From Triops longicaudatus (taxonomy: Eukaryota; Arthropoda; Branchiopoda; Notostraca; Triopsidae), in contig JAGQDJ010000093.1 of the NCBI GenBank assembly GCA_022885665.1, forward strand, positions 1 to 64,000: a stretch of 64,000 bases of DNA, read 5' to 3'. The translations under genes were made by a program, and so were the position numbers. Positions within the stretch are counted from its first letter, which is position 1. Every line of letters begins with the position of its first letter. Below, piece after piece: positions 47,662-58,937 of the stretch. The notes beneath the pieces are model-generated. The model saw nothing but the letters and a program-made list of their open reading frames with translations, was not told the DNA's origin and did no database searches.

Positions 47662-48375
47662 ATGGCTTCCTTGGACCCAAGTAGCATCATTCCTTCGGGT
47701 CTTGGCGGTGCAGACGCAACGTTATCGTTGTTAAGCAGCGGGAGGTCGTTAATCGAGGGGTTTCAAATTTTTAAATTCAATCCTTTCGCGATTATGGTCA
47801 TTATCATACTCATGGTTAGCGTTTTCGGAATGGTTACTATCGTGGACAACCAGACAACGTCTGTTTTCGTTAACATGTTGACGGCAATGATGATGCCAGA
47901 GAAACCAGAGCGTCCTTCCCCTGATAAATTTTTACCTTTCCCCGAGAATGGCCTTCCGTACGCAGAGGATTATCCCGGGTACCCAGAAAGTGTCGTTGAC
48001 GATAAATATCGAGTTCCAGATGTTAAGTACCGCTCCAGTCGGCCAAAAAGGGTAAATAATAGCTCCAGCCGTCCCAGGCGCAGTAAGGGATCGGCAAAGA
48101 AGTCGAATGATAATTCTCCAGCATACAATTCTACTGTAACCCCTGTTGTCTCTGTCCTGAAAACTGCAATAATGGGTGGCGAATGTTTCCAACGATTGAT
48201 GTGCCATTTAGGCAATTTTACAACTAGTGTTCTTCCTTATAACAAGGAAGTGACTGCTGCTCTCAAAATGGCTCGTTCTTTTATACCATCTCAAGTCTCA
48301 AAAAGTATTGATGCGTTCGCCGATGGTGAACAATGTGAAAAATTCTCTTGTGGGAAATTGCCTGTACGTAAATAG
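47662..48375 (+). CDS. Uncharacterised single-pass membrane protein with C-x5-C / C-x4-C tail (paralogue B)
   Basis: 237 residues, one coding exon; the acceptor tttccgacag immediately before AAATGG points to a 5'-leader intron and fixes the start at MASLDPSS. It matches paralogue A in order: Gly/Ser/Leu N-terminus, one helix (41-60, PFAIMVIIILMVSVFGMVTI), an NxT sequon, a Pro-rich acidic stretch, basic cleavage-like sites (RPKR, RPRRSK), more sequons, and cysteines at 175, 181, 225 and 230 (CFQRLMCHLG, CEKFSCGKLP). The C-x5-C and C-x4-C spacings are identical to those of paralogue A, and both end in a basic KLPxRK/RLPxKK. The middle is longer and more basic. Clearly a tandem duplicate; function unknown. 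Confidence 0.87.
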   Translation: MASLDPSSIIPSGLGGADATLSLLSSGRSLIEGFQIFKFNPFAIMVIIILMVSVFGMVTIVDNQTTSVFVNMLTAMMMPEKPERPSPDKFLPFPENGLPYAEDYPGYPESVVDDKYRVPDVKYRSSRPKRVNNSSSRPRRSKGSAKKSNDNSPAYNSTVTPVVSVLKTAIMGGECFQRLMCHLGNFTTSVLPYNKEVTAALKMARSFIPSQVSKSIDAFADGEQCEKFSCGKLPVRK

Positions 48376-48964
48376 GTCCAGAAATGCACCAATAAATTAT
48401 TTTTAAGTTTAAACCATATTGCATTGAACGCTAAAAATTAAGCTTACGAATACCTATATTTGTAAAATTGCCTCTTTCTTTCGAAATAGGAAAGTTTGAA
48501 ATACGCACCGTTTCCCAGAAGGCTCGACGAAGAAAGGCTCTATATCAGTTCTGTGTTCGCAGTTTAGTTATTTGCATGACACAGTTGAATGACGGCGCTT
48601 TCAGAGACGCTTTCCGCTGTTTTGCGTGTAACCGCCGCTTAAAATTTGAAAGTTAGACGCTGAGTATATTGTTCTAGTGATCTAAAGTTGTGCGATTTTT
48701 TTTTTGTTTGACAGCGTAATTTATTCTAGCCTGGAAAGCTTCATTTAGTTGTGGATTACACGTGCCATCATATCGGGTACCGCTTTCTTTTATTTACGTT
48801 CGCTCCCTAGCTAATTATTGCCCAACCTTATCTAATTTCCTAATTGTCTCCTAGATTTTACAAATTTGGAATGCAGATTTGATCTCACAGGAAAATTCAA
48901 CAAATAGAACATAGAACTGAAATTTAGCAACCGTCTCCCCTGCAACCCAAAGATTTGACTGACC
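48376..48964. other. Upstream region of the PWWP/zinc-finger gene
   Basis: No exon or repeat recognised. A short open frame near 48.5 kb has no homology signs and no start context. Confidence 0.55.
48391..48396 (+). terminator. Poly(A) signal of paralogue B (AATAAA)
   Basis: Canonical hexamer 16 bases after the stop. Confidence 0.6.
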
Positions 48965-51227
48965 ATGAGTACTGAACAGCCTCAGTATAAAGGTGGAGAT
49001 GTCGTCTGGGTGAAACACCAAGGTGTTTGGTGGCCTTGTCAAGTTCAAGCTCCAGAAGCCCTTTCTGAAGATGTTCTCAGCGATTTTAAGCCAAATTTTC
49101 TGGCTATTATCAAATTTTTCGACGGCGATTTCTTGTAAGAATGTCCATAAGATCGTTTATGTTACTCTTTTTAACGTTCTGCCTCTCTCAGTGAGCCAAT
49201 TTATAACGCCAAAAACATATTTCCGTACAATGGTAACGAAAAAAATGATTTCCTTCGCAAAGGCTTTAGTAAGCACCATCGTAAAAATTCCCCTTATCCT
49301 TTTTTAATGAATTATATTCTTCCTATAGCTAAGTACCAGGCTAAGCAAAAAGAAGGCTCATCGTACATGAAAGAATTCCCGAGCGCTGTTTCTCAAGCTG
49401 AGACGCTCACAAATGGCGACCCCAAAATTCTCGAGAAAGAGCCATTCGTTACCCCTCAGAAGGCTACCCCCGCATGGAAGAACGTGTTTGTCGACCCTGA
49501 AGAGAAAGCTAAAGCCTCACCGAGAGGTCGAGGTCGGGGCCGTGGACGGGGACGTGGTCGAGGTGGAGTTTTAACGCCTCCTCCCAGCCAAACCTCAGGT
49601 AACGCTCTTTTCTTAAATATATTTACGTTTCCTTCAACAGCCTTCCCCTCATCAACCCTGTACAGACGAAGCCTCCTCGTCGCCAGGTGGCAATGGTGGT
49701 GCATACAAGTGCACTTTGTGTCCGTTTAACTCTGCTCGCCTCAACGTGCTCATCCTACATCAAAAAGCTCACACAGAAAAAGGCTCATTGCCAGCCACCG
49801 AGCCTGTAACACCTTTGTCGGCCTCCAAAGGGCGCGGTCGAGGGCGTGGGCGGTCAAGGGGCGCCAAATCTGCAAGCGAGCCACGTAAACGCAAAGCTCA
49901 GGATTCAGAAGAGGAAGAAGACGAAGAGGAGGAAGATTTGTTCGACAAAATTCGCAACAGTTCCTCCCCGTCAAAGCCGGCCACAAAGAAACGTAAAGTA
50001 GCTCCGAAGAAGGAAGCGAAAACGGCTAATAAGAAGGGACGAACGAAGAAAGGCAGCGCATCGCCCACCAAGCCGCCCAATATGGAAGTAAAAAAAAAGC
50101 TAATGGCCGATTGGGGTGAAGAGGACGGTGACAAGGAGGAAGAAATGGACTACGAGCAAGAAGAAGGAGGTACCGAAGCGCGAGGTATTTTGCACGGCAC
50201 GCGAAGCGATGACGAAGAGGAAGACGAAGAAGAGTTACCACCTGCCAAAGATGACAAACCCGAGTTGAAAGAAGCCAAAGATAAGCCCGCGGAGGAAAAC
50301 AAGGAAGAAAAAGAGAACAAGGCGAAAGAAGAGACTGAAAAGATGGACTTCGAGACCATCATGGCCCAAACTGAACTTCCTAGCATTCCTACCAGCATAA
50401 CTGAACCCAAGAGTGCAAAAACTTCTGCCGAAGTTACAACGAAAGAGGAAAATGACTTAGAAGGTCTGCAAAAATTCATTCAAGACACTGAGCCACGTGT
50501 AGAAGACAACGCCAAGCTGGCAGAGCCTCAAGAAACGGAACCCAAAGTTGAAGAGCCAGCAAAAGTAGAAGAAAATGAGCCAAAAGAAGAAAATCCAACC
50601 CAACTTAAAAGTAAAGGTGCGGCAGAGACTTCGAAAGTAGACGTGGTGCCCACCTCGGATGTTCCTCCATCAGATTGTGTGAAAGTAGAGGAAGAAAAGA
50701 AGGCAGAAGATCAGCAAGCGCCTGAAATTGGAGTTAAGAGTGAAAAGGACGCAGAATCCAAAAGCAGCGATCCTAGTAAAAGAAAGGAAGCTTCGCACAA
50801 AGACGAAAGCGTGGCCAATGGGGAAGAGAATACCGAAAAAAAGACGGATGACACCAACGCTCCCGACTCGACAACACCAACACTCCCGCCCTTTAACCCC
50901 GAAGCCGATACAATCCAATCCGACATCATTGACTCCCAAAACGGGCAAGACAAAGTACAAGCTAACGAAAAGGAAGCTAAAGTGGACGTGGTAGAACAAA
51001 CATCTACTGCATCGGTGGGAGGCGCCACTTTAGAGGCACCTGTCGAAGACAAGGCAGTGGAAGATGTGAAGGAAAAAGAGTCTATAGCGAATGTAGAACC
51101 TTTAGCTGAGGCAACGGATTCGAGCGAAAATGACAAACAGGAAGTGAAAGACGTAAAGGAAACTCAAGAGGCATTAAAAGAGGAGGAACAAGGAAAAACC
51201 GTATGTGAGGAAGCAAAAGACGCGTAG
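48965..51227 (+). CDS. PWWP-domain chromatin protein with RG-rich linkers, a C2H2 finger and a long acidic tail
   Basis: Exons 48965-49134, 49192-49268, 49329-49598, 49666-51227; 692 residues. An N-terminal PWWP domain (about 8-85) has GDVVWVKHQGVWWPCQV, FLAIIKFFDGDFFEP and an aromatic-cage-like arrangement, so methyl-lysine nucleosome reading (H3K36me type) is expected. Next is a PRGRGRGRGRGRGRGG stretch (AT-hook/RGG-like), a single C2H2 finger (YKCTLCPFNSARLNVLILHQKAH), a second GRGRGRGR block, a bipartite-like KKRKVAPKK nuclear signal and about 400 residues of Lys/Glu/Ala-rich disorder. The same domain order is seen in some arthropod PWWP proteins that I cannot name with certainty; HDGF-like and PSIP1-like proteins share only the PWWP. 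The next gene downstream, starting 405 bases on, also has a PWWP domain. Confidence 0.9.
49514..49567 (+). repeat. In-frame CGxGGx repeat coding for Arg-Gly
   Basis: About nine alternating Arg-Gly codons form a minisatellite-like tract in exon 3 of the PWWP gene, prone to length variation. Confidence 0.8.
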
Positions 51228-51631
51228 CGAACTACATAGACTAAAAAGTGACGACATTTTGGAGTTCTTGGCAATTTTTAGAGAGTTAGGGGCGTTTGAT
51301 GTAATCGTGCAATGTGTGCGTGCGATGTTATACTAAATTAATTTTTCATGGATGGGACACCTCGTATTTCTTTATTGATTTTTTTATTTTTGTCGAGGTA
51401 AATGGGGATTGTGGGACAAAAAAGAGCTCCGACCTTTTTTAAATGGCCTTTTTACCCAGAAATCCTTGTGTACCGGGGTATTAACCATGTCGTGACATAC
51501 ATCTAGATTTATATATCAAATGATCTTTTTTTCTTTTTTTCTAATTATTTCCTTTTAACAGAATTTCGAATTTCTTGATAAGTAATCGATTTTAATTTCG
51601 CGGTTTCCCTTTTTTCTTTTGTGTTGCAGAA

Positions 51632-53627
51632 ATGAGCGAAACAGAAATCAAGGAAGATCGCTTGGGTATTTGCTGTAAGGAGGGAAGAAATGTGTTAAAT
51701 GGTTGTAAAAGGAAGGGAAGGGAAGACAGTGAGTCTGACACGGGTAGTTCATTTTAAACTGTCATATTTCTAGTTGTGACCTGGTTTGGTTGATATTCTA
51801 ATTTCATGCGTCAAGATGAATCCGTAGCCGATTCTCTGGAAGAAGAAGGTTTCCCTCGTCAGATGTTGCCGCGGTCTCCCAAAAAAAAAATATCCGGTAA
51901 AATACTTTAACCGTCGTGCAATAATATTATAATAAACGGGATGAACTTAAGAACTGGGCAGTTAAAACGTTCTCCCGTCGAGTGGTGTAAATATGTATTA
52001 ACTTCAGGTACAGTGGATTGTATAGAAAGAGAGAACGTTTTTCTTTGCCTATGACTTATGCTGAAGTGGTCAGCAACTTAATAATGCTGCAGTAATGTTG
52101 AGAACATCAAACCGGGCCTCGGTAAATGCCAACGGCATGGCCGGAAAATCCACACCTACTCCGGCTTGATTAATTCCTTGTTTGCGTCTTACTCATTTTC
52201 GTTGGCAACATCGAATATGGGGTGAAGAATTGCGTTACATTGTGTATTTCACTTCTTCACTCTTTTATTAAGCGTGTCATTTTCCATTCTAAGATAAAGA
52301 AATAACAAATGTACTGCAAAGCAGTTGTGTTAATTCAAGTGTTCACTTATGTTAGAATTGGTCACGGGAGACATTGTGTGGGCGGCGTATAGAGGTGTCT
52401 ACTGGCCCGCAGCAATACGGAGTATTTTCCGAAAGAAAAGACGCGGCATAATGGCGCGAGTCATGTTCTTTGACCGTCGGGGCCATAATTACAAGTACGC
52501 ATTTCCGTTAGGTCTGGAAGACATTGATACGCGCTTTGATTATGAGAGCAACTTAAAATATACTGTAAGTTGGGAAGCGTTGCGCAGATTAAAAGAAAAT
52601 TGCTTATATTTTGTGTTTTTAGAATAATCCTGAAGGGGTTAACGAAGATGATCTTGCGGAAATCGACTTCGGTGTCAAATTAGCAGATCGTTACTTACGA
52701 TGGAAAAACTCTGGAGATATTCATACATTAACTCCTTGGCAGTACATGAAAGCTTGCTCGGAATGTAAAAGCTGTCTGCTTTCATGGCTGTGGCATTTTA
52801 ATGAGCATTTCTTGTAGCACCGAATTGGATTTTTACTCCTGAAAATTGGAAGAAATTTACTAGTGACGATTTTGAAGAAAACACAAGGACGAACAGTTTC
52901 GTGGAGCTACTTATGAACGCTGACAGCGACGACGATTTAACCATATCGGAGGCTCGGTTGCTAGACGTAATTATCGGTCCCATTTCCTTTGTTCACTCCT
53001 ACTTCTGTATTTTTTCAGCATTACTTCCGTTTTTTAACAATACCGTCACGTCGTAACTGTTATATTTCTCTACACATTTTGTACCATATTTAGCCATCAA
53101 ACGAAGATTACGAAGAAAATTCGGAAGAGCTTAGGGAGGCCGAGAAATTGTCGGAAAAGATTATTAACCGATGGATCTTGACACGCGAATGTTTGGAACA
53201 TGTTAAAGCACAAATTGAAGGCACCGAGCCTTGTGTTCGGTTTCAATTGCACGAAGAAGGCACTTCCCAAGTTAAGAAGCTGAAAAAAATGGGGAGTACA
53301 GGACCTCTTAGTCACAAATTCAAGGTAAAAACTACTCAACTATGTCCATTATCTCCATAATATTATTTTATATAAAAAAATAGACACAAGAAATGACACA
53401 CTTCTTAGCCGATAACTTGGATGTTGGTATGAATCACGTGTTGCTGTTTCATGTTTGTGTTCCTGAGGTACAGAAAAAAATAAGAAATAGTGTTGTTTAA
53501 CTAATTTATTCTTTTAAATGCCTAGGCTGTAATGTACGGGTTGCAAAAGGAATTCGTGGTTGACAGAGAAACTGCCGAGACGTCTTTAGTTAGCTGTACT
53601 TTTCCAAAACGAGATAAATGTTTGTAA
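51632..53627 (+). CDS. PWWP-domain protein, PWWP3A/MUM1-like
   Basis: Eight exons: 51632-51743, 51816-51896, 52356-52564, 52623-52764, 52818-52966, 53094-53324, 53384-53467, 53526-53627; 369 residues. The first two exons code for a short charged N-terminus, joined in phase to the PWWP domain (TGDIVWAAYRGVYWPAAI, ARVMFFDRRGHNYKYAFP). The C-terminal half has LSEKIINRWILTREC and HVLLFHVCVPEAVMYGLQKEF, which resembles the end of PWWP3A/MUM1 (VPEAIICAIAAV-like), a nucleosome-binding DNA-damage protein. It is much shorter than human MUM1. A start at 52349, inside the PWWP exon, is the alternative if the first two exons are wrong. NDUFB9 converges with 183 bases between stops. Confidence 0.8.
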
Positions 53628-53810
53628 ATTAGGGCAACTTGCGATATCATGTGATACAAGAAAAAAAAACGACACGCGACAGCAAAATATTTTTTGCACC
53701 TAAATGTGTATTTGTTATTGCTCTCTGGGTTAGCATTTATTTTTTTTACAACACCCACAAGCAAATCTCTTCCTTATCGCAGTTCAATACTAAAGAATAA
53801 AGGAGTTCAT

Positions 53811-54371
53811 TCAATGATGTTTGGCCTCCTCCGCTTTGCCGTGCAGTTTTTCCCAGAGCGCGACATATTCCTTCTTCCTTTGCTCGCGACGAGCAAAGTA
53901 TTCAGGGTACATAGCTTTTTCCTCGGGGTGCCAGAAATCCAAAACCCAATCTGGAATCTTGGCTTCACGTCCGTAAGCCACACCACCGGGAGAGTTTGGG
54001 ACTACGTATTGTTTTTAAGTATAACTATTATAACAGGAAGAAATGTTATCATGGTGTTTGCTCTTACATTTCATGGGTTGATAATTTTGAGTTTGGAATA
54101 GCTCTTCTTCTCCAGCTTTAACCAACTGTTCAGCGACCATCATGTTCTTTTCGTTACGATGCTCTTCAAATCGCTGTCGCATCAAAACAGCACGATACCG
54201 GAAAACATGTCTGGAATATAACATTATTTAGTTGCTCCTTTTTAATACCAGTCGTAAAGCTTGATGATACTACCTTTCAGGAAGCCAAGCTTCTAGGTTT
54301 CGAAGACTTTTTTTGTAAAGACTACATACTCTCCTGCTATGAGTAACTAATTCAGTTTGTAGGTAAGACAT
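53811..54371 (-). CDS. NDUFB9: NADH dehydrogenase 1 beta subcomplex subunit 9 (complex I B22, LYR protein)
   Basis: Exons 54274-54371, 54068-54210, 53811-54001; 143 residues. The LYR motif is SLYKKSLRNLEAW near residue 17. FRYRAVLMRQRFEEHRNEKN, the EEELFQTQNYQP segment, PNSPGGVAYGR and VLDFWHPEEKAMYPEYFARR follow the human subunit closely. NDUFB9 is an accessory subunit of the mitochondrial complex I membrane arm and binds acyl-carrier protein through the LYR fold. It is shorter than human NDUFB9 (179) because the proline-rich C-terminal extension is missing. No cleavable presequence is expected. Confidence 0.96.
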
Positions 54372-55185
54372 TGTTATTCTCCGAAATGGTCGAGCGGAAA
54401 TATTATTTTTGGTGTGCGAGGTTTAGTTCAGGAAAAGCATCATAGAGGCGTTACACTCATAATATAATTCGAGAGCCTGGCACTAGGAGCGCGAAAGTCT
54501 TTCAGATTACAGCAAAACTTCATCTTCAGTGCTCTATCCGTCTGCTACGGTAATCAACGTATATTGATGCGTACGATGGATATCCGAGTAACCGGTCAGC
54601 TCCAAAAACCTTTTTTTAATAAATCTTAGGATTTACATCTAGAAGCTTGAATGCATGTACACAACCTTGGGGTATATGTATGGTATCTACGCACTGACCT
54701 ACGTAACAATTCGTTTAAATTGACTCATTTCGACCCAAAAAACTATTTTCATTACTTTTTTAAACTCAGTTTTATTTTTCTTCTCACAACGCACCTTTCC
54801 CTTATAAATGTAACAAGAACTTAGGCGTATGTTTGTGTGGTAAAACTAGTAAGTCTTAAGTGAGAGGCTGTGAAAGCTGATAAATTCAAACTCCCACCAT
54901 TCTTGAGAATTCAATAGTCTAAAACGAATGTTCATTGAAAGCGATGCTGGTTGATGCTGGCTGGATGACTTCGTTATCCACTGGATGAAACGGGATAAGA
55001 ATGGAACCCTAAGTTTTCTATTGGTCAATGCGAATTTTCGTTTATCCGAATCGTTTAAAAATGTACTCCACTCTGAGTGGAGTCCAGTCTAATTGTTGTA
55101 GTAGCTACGTTTTATTGTGCTGTATATTAGTTGAAGGCTGTAGGACTCCGGATTATTCGGTTTTTGTATTCACTCATTAAAGCGT
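54372..55185. other. Interval between NDUFB9 and the aerolysin-like gene
   Basis: AT-rich, no feature seen. Confidence 0.55.
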
Positions 55186-57146
55186 CTACAGTTTAATGAC
55201 ATAGCTTGCAATAGGTTCACCGATAGGTCCGCCTACAAGGTTTTCTTGTTGAAGCGGGTATTCCGTCACCACAAGTTCTTGGTCAATTCCGCGAACACCG
55301 CTAAAAATACCGCGGTACTTGTAATGCAGACAAGAACCACCGCAAGCTACGACGAAATCGTTGTTAGCCAAGTTGGTAATATCATGGAACCAGAGCCAGT
55401 GATCCTGGTATTTGTCGTTGAACCATAATGCGATCCAACCCGTAATTTCTATCTCAGCTACCCATGGAGCTTCGATGGTATGTTCTGTAATGATGTACTC
55501 CACCTAGTAGTTTTAATGTTAGTAAAGTATTGTTGCAGTAAAACGTATGCTTGTATCTTTTGAGTAATTAATATTTAAAAAGAAAATAAGAGCAAACTAG
55601 CTTGAAAACAAGACACACCTCCAAGTATTACAATAATATAAGGTCTCGGTCAAGTTTAACATATGAATTTACACGTGTTTCTCTATGACTAAACTAGTAA
55701 ATCGATATGCTCACCACCGTATCCAACGGACGACGGTATGGGATTGACCCCCCTCCCCCCAAAAAATTCATCTTACAGTGGGAAAGATTGAAGAAAACAG
55801 ATGTAAAAAAAAAATTGCAGACCTTTTATATAATATGCTTTTATTAATATGATTTTAAAATATACTTTTATTCCAGACCTTAATTACTTCTGTTTTTTAT
55901 GAACTTGGTGTTATTGATATGAGACGTGTGTCCCTGCGCGACACATTGTCGTCTTCCGCTTTCGAAACAAATGAGATCTGTTACATTCGTGAATTATTTA
56001 TGAACTATTGTACTAAACATTTTTGCATTTCATAGCTTGTTACTAGAGATAAATGAATTGGAGGTTTTGTGTTACAAAATCTACTACTTCTCTAAAAATT
56101 TCCACGATCATTTAATACAGTTTTCGCTTCATTTCTGCCAGATGAAAAATTTTGTTTTTCATTTCGCTGTTCATACGAAATGCTTCTGTTACACTCGAAT
56201 TCAAACACCAGTTCAGGCATTGTTTGAAACTACAGTGGATAATTTATATCAACGTCGCTAGGTATGGGCATTTACTACGACTGTGGTGCTTTACAGGCTT
56301 GAGGTGCCCGTTGTTCAGAAGTTACGTTTTTGGAACTCCACCTCGCGTTACAAATGACCCGAGTTTCTTTCAGAAGTAATTACACTGTACTGTTTGTACG
56401 TACCTTTAAACTACGCTGAGCTGGAACGGTAAGAGTGTTTTCCACGGAGTACGTGTCAGTCCTCGTTGTCGTATGAGTATCTACAGAGTCGATAGCAAAA
56501 GTCGTAGAATAAGCATAATTTGTGCTGAAGTAATTGGGAACACCAACAAAAATGTCCACAGACCGTTGCACTCTCATGCTGTTTGTTACTGTCCAACTAT
56601 ATTGATCCGTGAATTCGGTCTAAGAAAACGCTTTATAAACACGAATGCACGACTACGACAAGAGAAATATTTAGATGTTACTGATTTTGTAAAAACGCTA
56701 GTGATGGGTTCGGAGCCTCCATTGTGGAACCATTGAGTAAAATTCCAGCCAGGTCCGGTATAATCAGATGTCGCTGCATCATAGTAAGTTCCAAGGGATT
56801 GCACAGTAATCTGATACCTGCATATTTGTTAAAGGAAGTTGATGAATATGCTGTATAATATAAGAAAAAAATTTTATGGGGTATGTAGTCCATGACTTAC
56901 TGCTCGTATTCCGGACGATCATACAACTCGGAATGTTGGCGATACATATCCCACCATTTAAGGGACTGTCCCGTCTCGGATTCCACTTGATGTGCATATT
57001 CGGCAGCCCTGGCGTCTAAGTCTGCTTGATACGTGCACTGGAATTGTAAATTCAATTAGTCCTTAGTAATTGTACAACAAACAACAATATACTTTTGAGC
57101 CTACGAAGGCACAGGCCAGGAACAAAACCGTCACGAAGACTCTCAT
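55186..57146 (-). CDS. Secreted beta-rich protein, probable aerolysin/ETX-MTX2-like fold
   Basis: Exons 57093-57146, 56901-57037, 56697-56817, 56404-56619, 55186-55503; 281 residues. The first exon is exactly an 18-residue signal peptide. The next part has a Trp/Tyr/Glu-rich segment. Exon 4 has alternating Ser/Thr residues as in the membrane-insertion hairpin of aerolysin-type pore formers, followed by a VPAQ turn and then, in exon 5, alternating hydrophobic strands with two close cysteines (ACGGSC). This arrangement fits the ETX/MTX2 group, found in many invertebrates and used in defence, feeding or development as well as toxicity. The match is by pattern, not by a diagnostic motif, so other beta-rich secreted families remain possible. 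Intron 4 is 900 bases. A TATA box lies 47 bases before the start codon. Confidence 0.6.
55504..56403. other. Long intron of the aerolysin-like gene
   Basis: AT-rich; contains the CCCCCCC-T-CCCCCC-AAAAAA tract near 55750 (T-run/G-run on the minus strand). No exon or element seen. Confidence 0.6.
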
Positions 57147-57192
57147 TGTTACGTTAAACATGAATATATTCCAGTGAAGGACAAAATGAAAC

Positions 57193-57199
57193 CTTTATA
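57193..57199 (-). promoter_or_regulatory. TATA box of the aerolysin-like gene (TATAAAG)
   Basis: GGCTATAAAGG on the minus strand, 47 bases upstream of the start codon, leaving a leader of about 15-20 bases. It is the clearest core promoter in the window and suggests regulated, tissue-specific transcription. Confidence 0.55.
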
Positions 57200-57809
57200 G
57201 CCTGACTTATCAATTGCCATATCGTGACCTCAAGAACGCAGCTGCTAATATTCTCAGGTATTTCTGTTAACTACGGAGTTAAGGGTACGTTTTATCGTTC
57301 TTTTTTGTGTGTATGAACATAGGCTACTTCTTTTTATATTTTTTTTTCTACCTTTCTTATCACCAATGTCCATATGTTTGTTGTTTCTAAGCAAAATTAT
57401 ATTAATTGGCAGCGGAAATCTCGCCTATAAAACGTTTTTCAGTTAATCCGTGTTCCTTACAACATTAGGTACATGTACTCCCGTGTTTCAGACCTAGTTC
57501 AGCTCCGTTATTACCTAATGATGTTTTCCCTTGAAATCTAAGAGTAATTTTGCCTCACTTTCGAAGGAAGCTTAAAATTACCTTGTGGTCTTTTAACTCT
57601 TTCCGGAGCTACGCTGAGCTAGCAGTAATTTTTAAAAGGTTGCTTTTGTACCAAAAGGACTCGCAAATTTTTGCATACGGCCAAGGCTATATATTGACAA
57701 AATCGTAGCCACTGAGCGCCGTTTCTGCTTACAAAAATCTGCAGAGCGCATAGCATGGTAAATTTCAAATACAAAGGAAAACAAAAATAAAAAAGGATAA
57801 CACTAATTC

Positions 57810-57815
57810 TTTATT
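57810..57815 (-). terminator. PHB1 poly(A) signal (AATAAA)
   Basis: Minus-strand hexamer 28 bases after the stop codon. Confidence 0.6.
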
Positions 57816-57842
57816 CGCCATTCAGAAAAGTAGACCCCCGTT

Positions 57843-58937
57843 TTACTGAGGAAGACTAAGCAAGGTTTGCTGACCGCTGGGCAAGTAAGTCACATTCCTA
57901 GACTTGGACATCTGGTACGCAATATCTTCAGCAGCTTCAAGCCTACGGAGTTCCACCAAACCTTCTCCAGCATCGCCGAAAGCTTTGGCCAACATAGCAG
58001 CAGCCTGAGAGTCCCCTTCCGCTGTTGTAACGGCGGCGCGTTTTTGTTGTTCGGCCTGTAGAACAAGATAATACAACATAAAACCTTGTGAATTTGGTTG
58101 GTTGATTCGTTACTTTTTCGACAAGGAAGCGAGCACGTTCAGCTTCTTGTTGAGCGACTTGCTTAAGTTCCACAGCTTGGGTAAATTCTTTTCCGAAGGT
58201 CAAGTGAGTCTATAAAAGCACAGGTATCTTAATAATGTGTTGTACAATGCATGTCATCAATGCTCTTACGATTGAAATGTCATCTAAAATCATGCCAAAC
58301 TGGCCTGCTCTTTCGGTGAGAGCTTCGCTGATTTTTTGGGAGACCAAAGATCGCTGCGTGATCAACTCACCAGCATCGAATTGAGCCTTGAAATTGAGAA
58401 CATCAATATATGCGAACTTAAGCTCAACTTTTTACCACTACGGCCTTCAAGACTTCGCTGGTAATGGAAGGCAAAACTCTTTCATCGTAATCGATGCCCA
58501 AAGTGCTGTAAATCTTGGGCAACGTGTTGGGGATGGGCCGGAAAAGGATACGGAGGGTGATGTTTACATTTTGCAAATCTGATACCGTATTATGAAAGTG
58601 AATTTTACTCATTAAAACAAAGTTTGCTGATTACCTTTGCTGCCTGTAATAACAGGTACGTTACGAGGGCGGGAGCGAATGTCGTAGATGATGGGTTTCT
58701 GTACCCATGGAATGAAAAAGTGAGTACCTTCGCCTACCACTTCGTTCTTAACTCCCGTGAAACGGTCGAAAATAACCGCTCTGTGGCCACCGTCAACTAA
58801 CGAAGTTAAATGCGTCAGTTTCCAAAGGTGTTAAATGCAAGGAAATTACCATTGAACAATGCTGAATTGACAACTGAGCCAGCGATGGCTACTCCAAGAC
58901 CCAACTGCCCAATCCTGTTGAATAACTGAGCCGCCAT
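57843..58937 (-). CDS. PHB1: Prohibitin 1
   Basis: Exons 58850-58937, 58635-58796, 58436-58578, 58270-58386, 58114-58209, 57843-58055; 272 residues, identical in length to human PHB1. A short N-terminal membrane helix (LGVAIAGSVVNSALF) leads to the SPFH domain: GHRAVIFDRFTGV, GTHFFIPWVQKPIIYDIRSR, NVNITLRILFRP, YDERVLPSI and FDAGELITQR. The coiled coil follows (QVAQQEAERARFLVEKAEQQKRAAV), then LRRLEAAEDIAYQMSKSRNVTYLPSGQ. PHB1 and PHB2 form ring scaffolds in the inner mitochondrial membrane that regulate proteases, cristae and mitophagy. The start MAAQLFNRIGQLGLG is the conserved family start. Confidence 0.98.
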
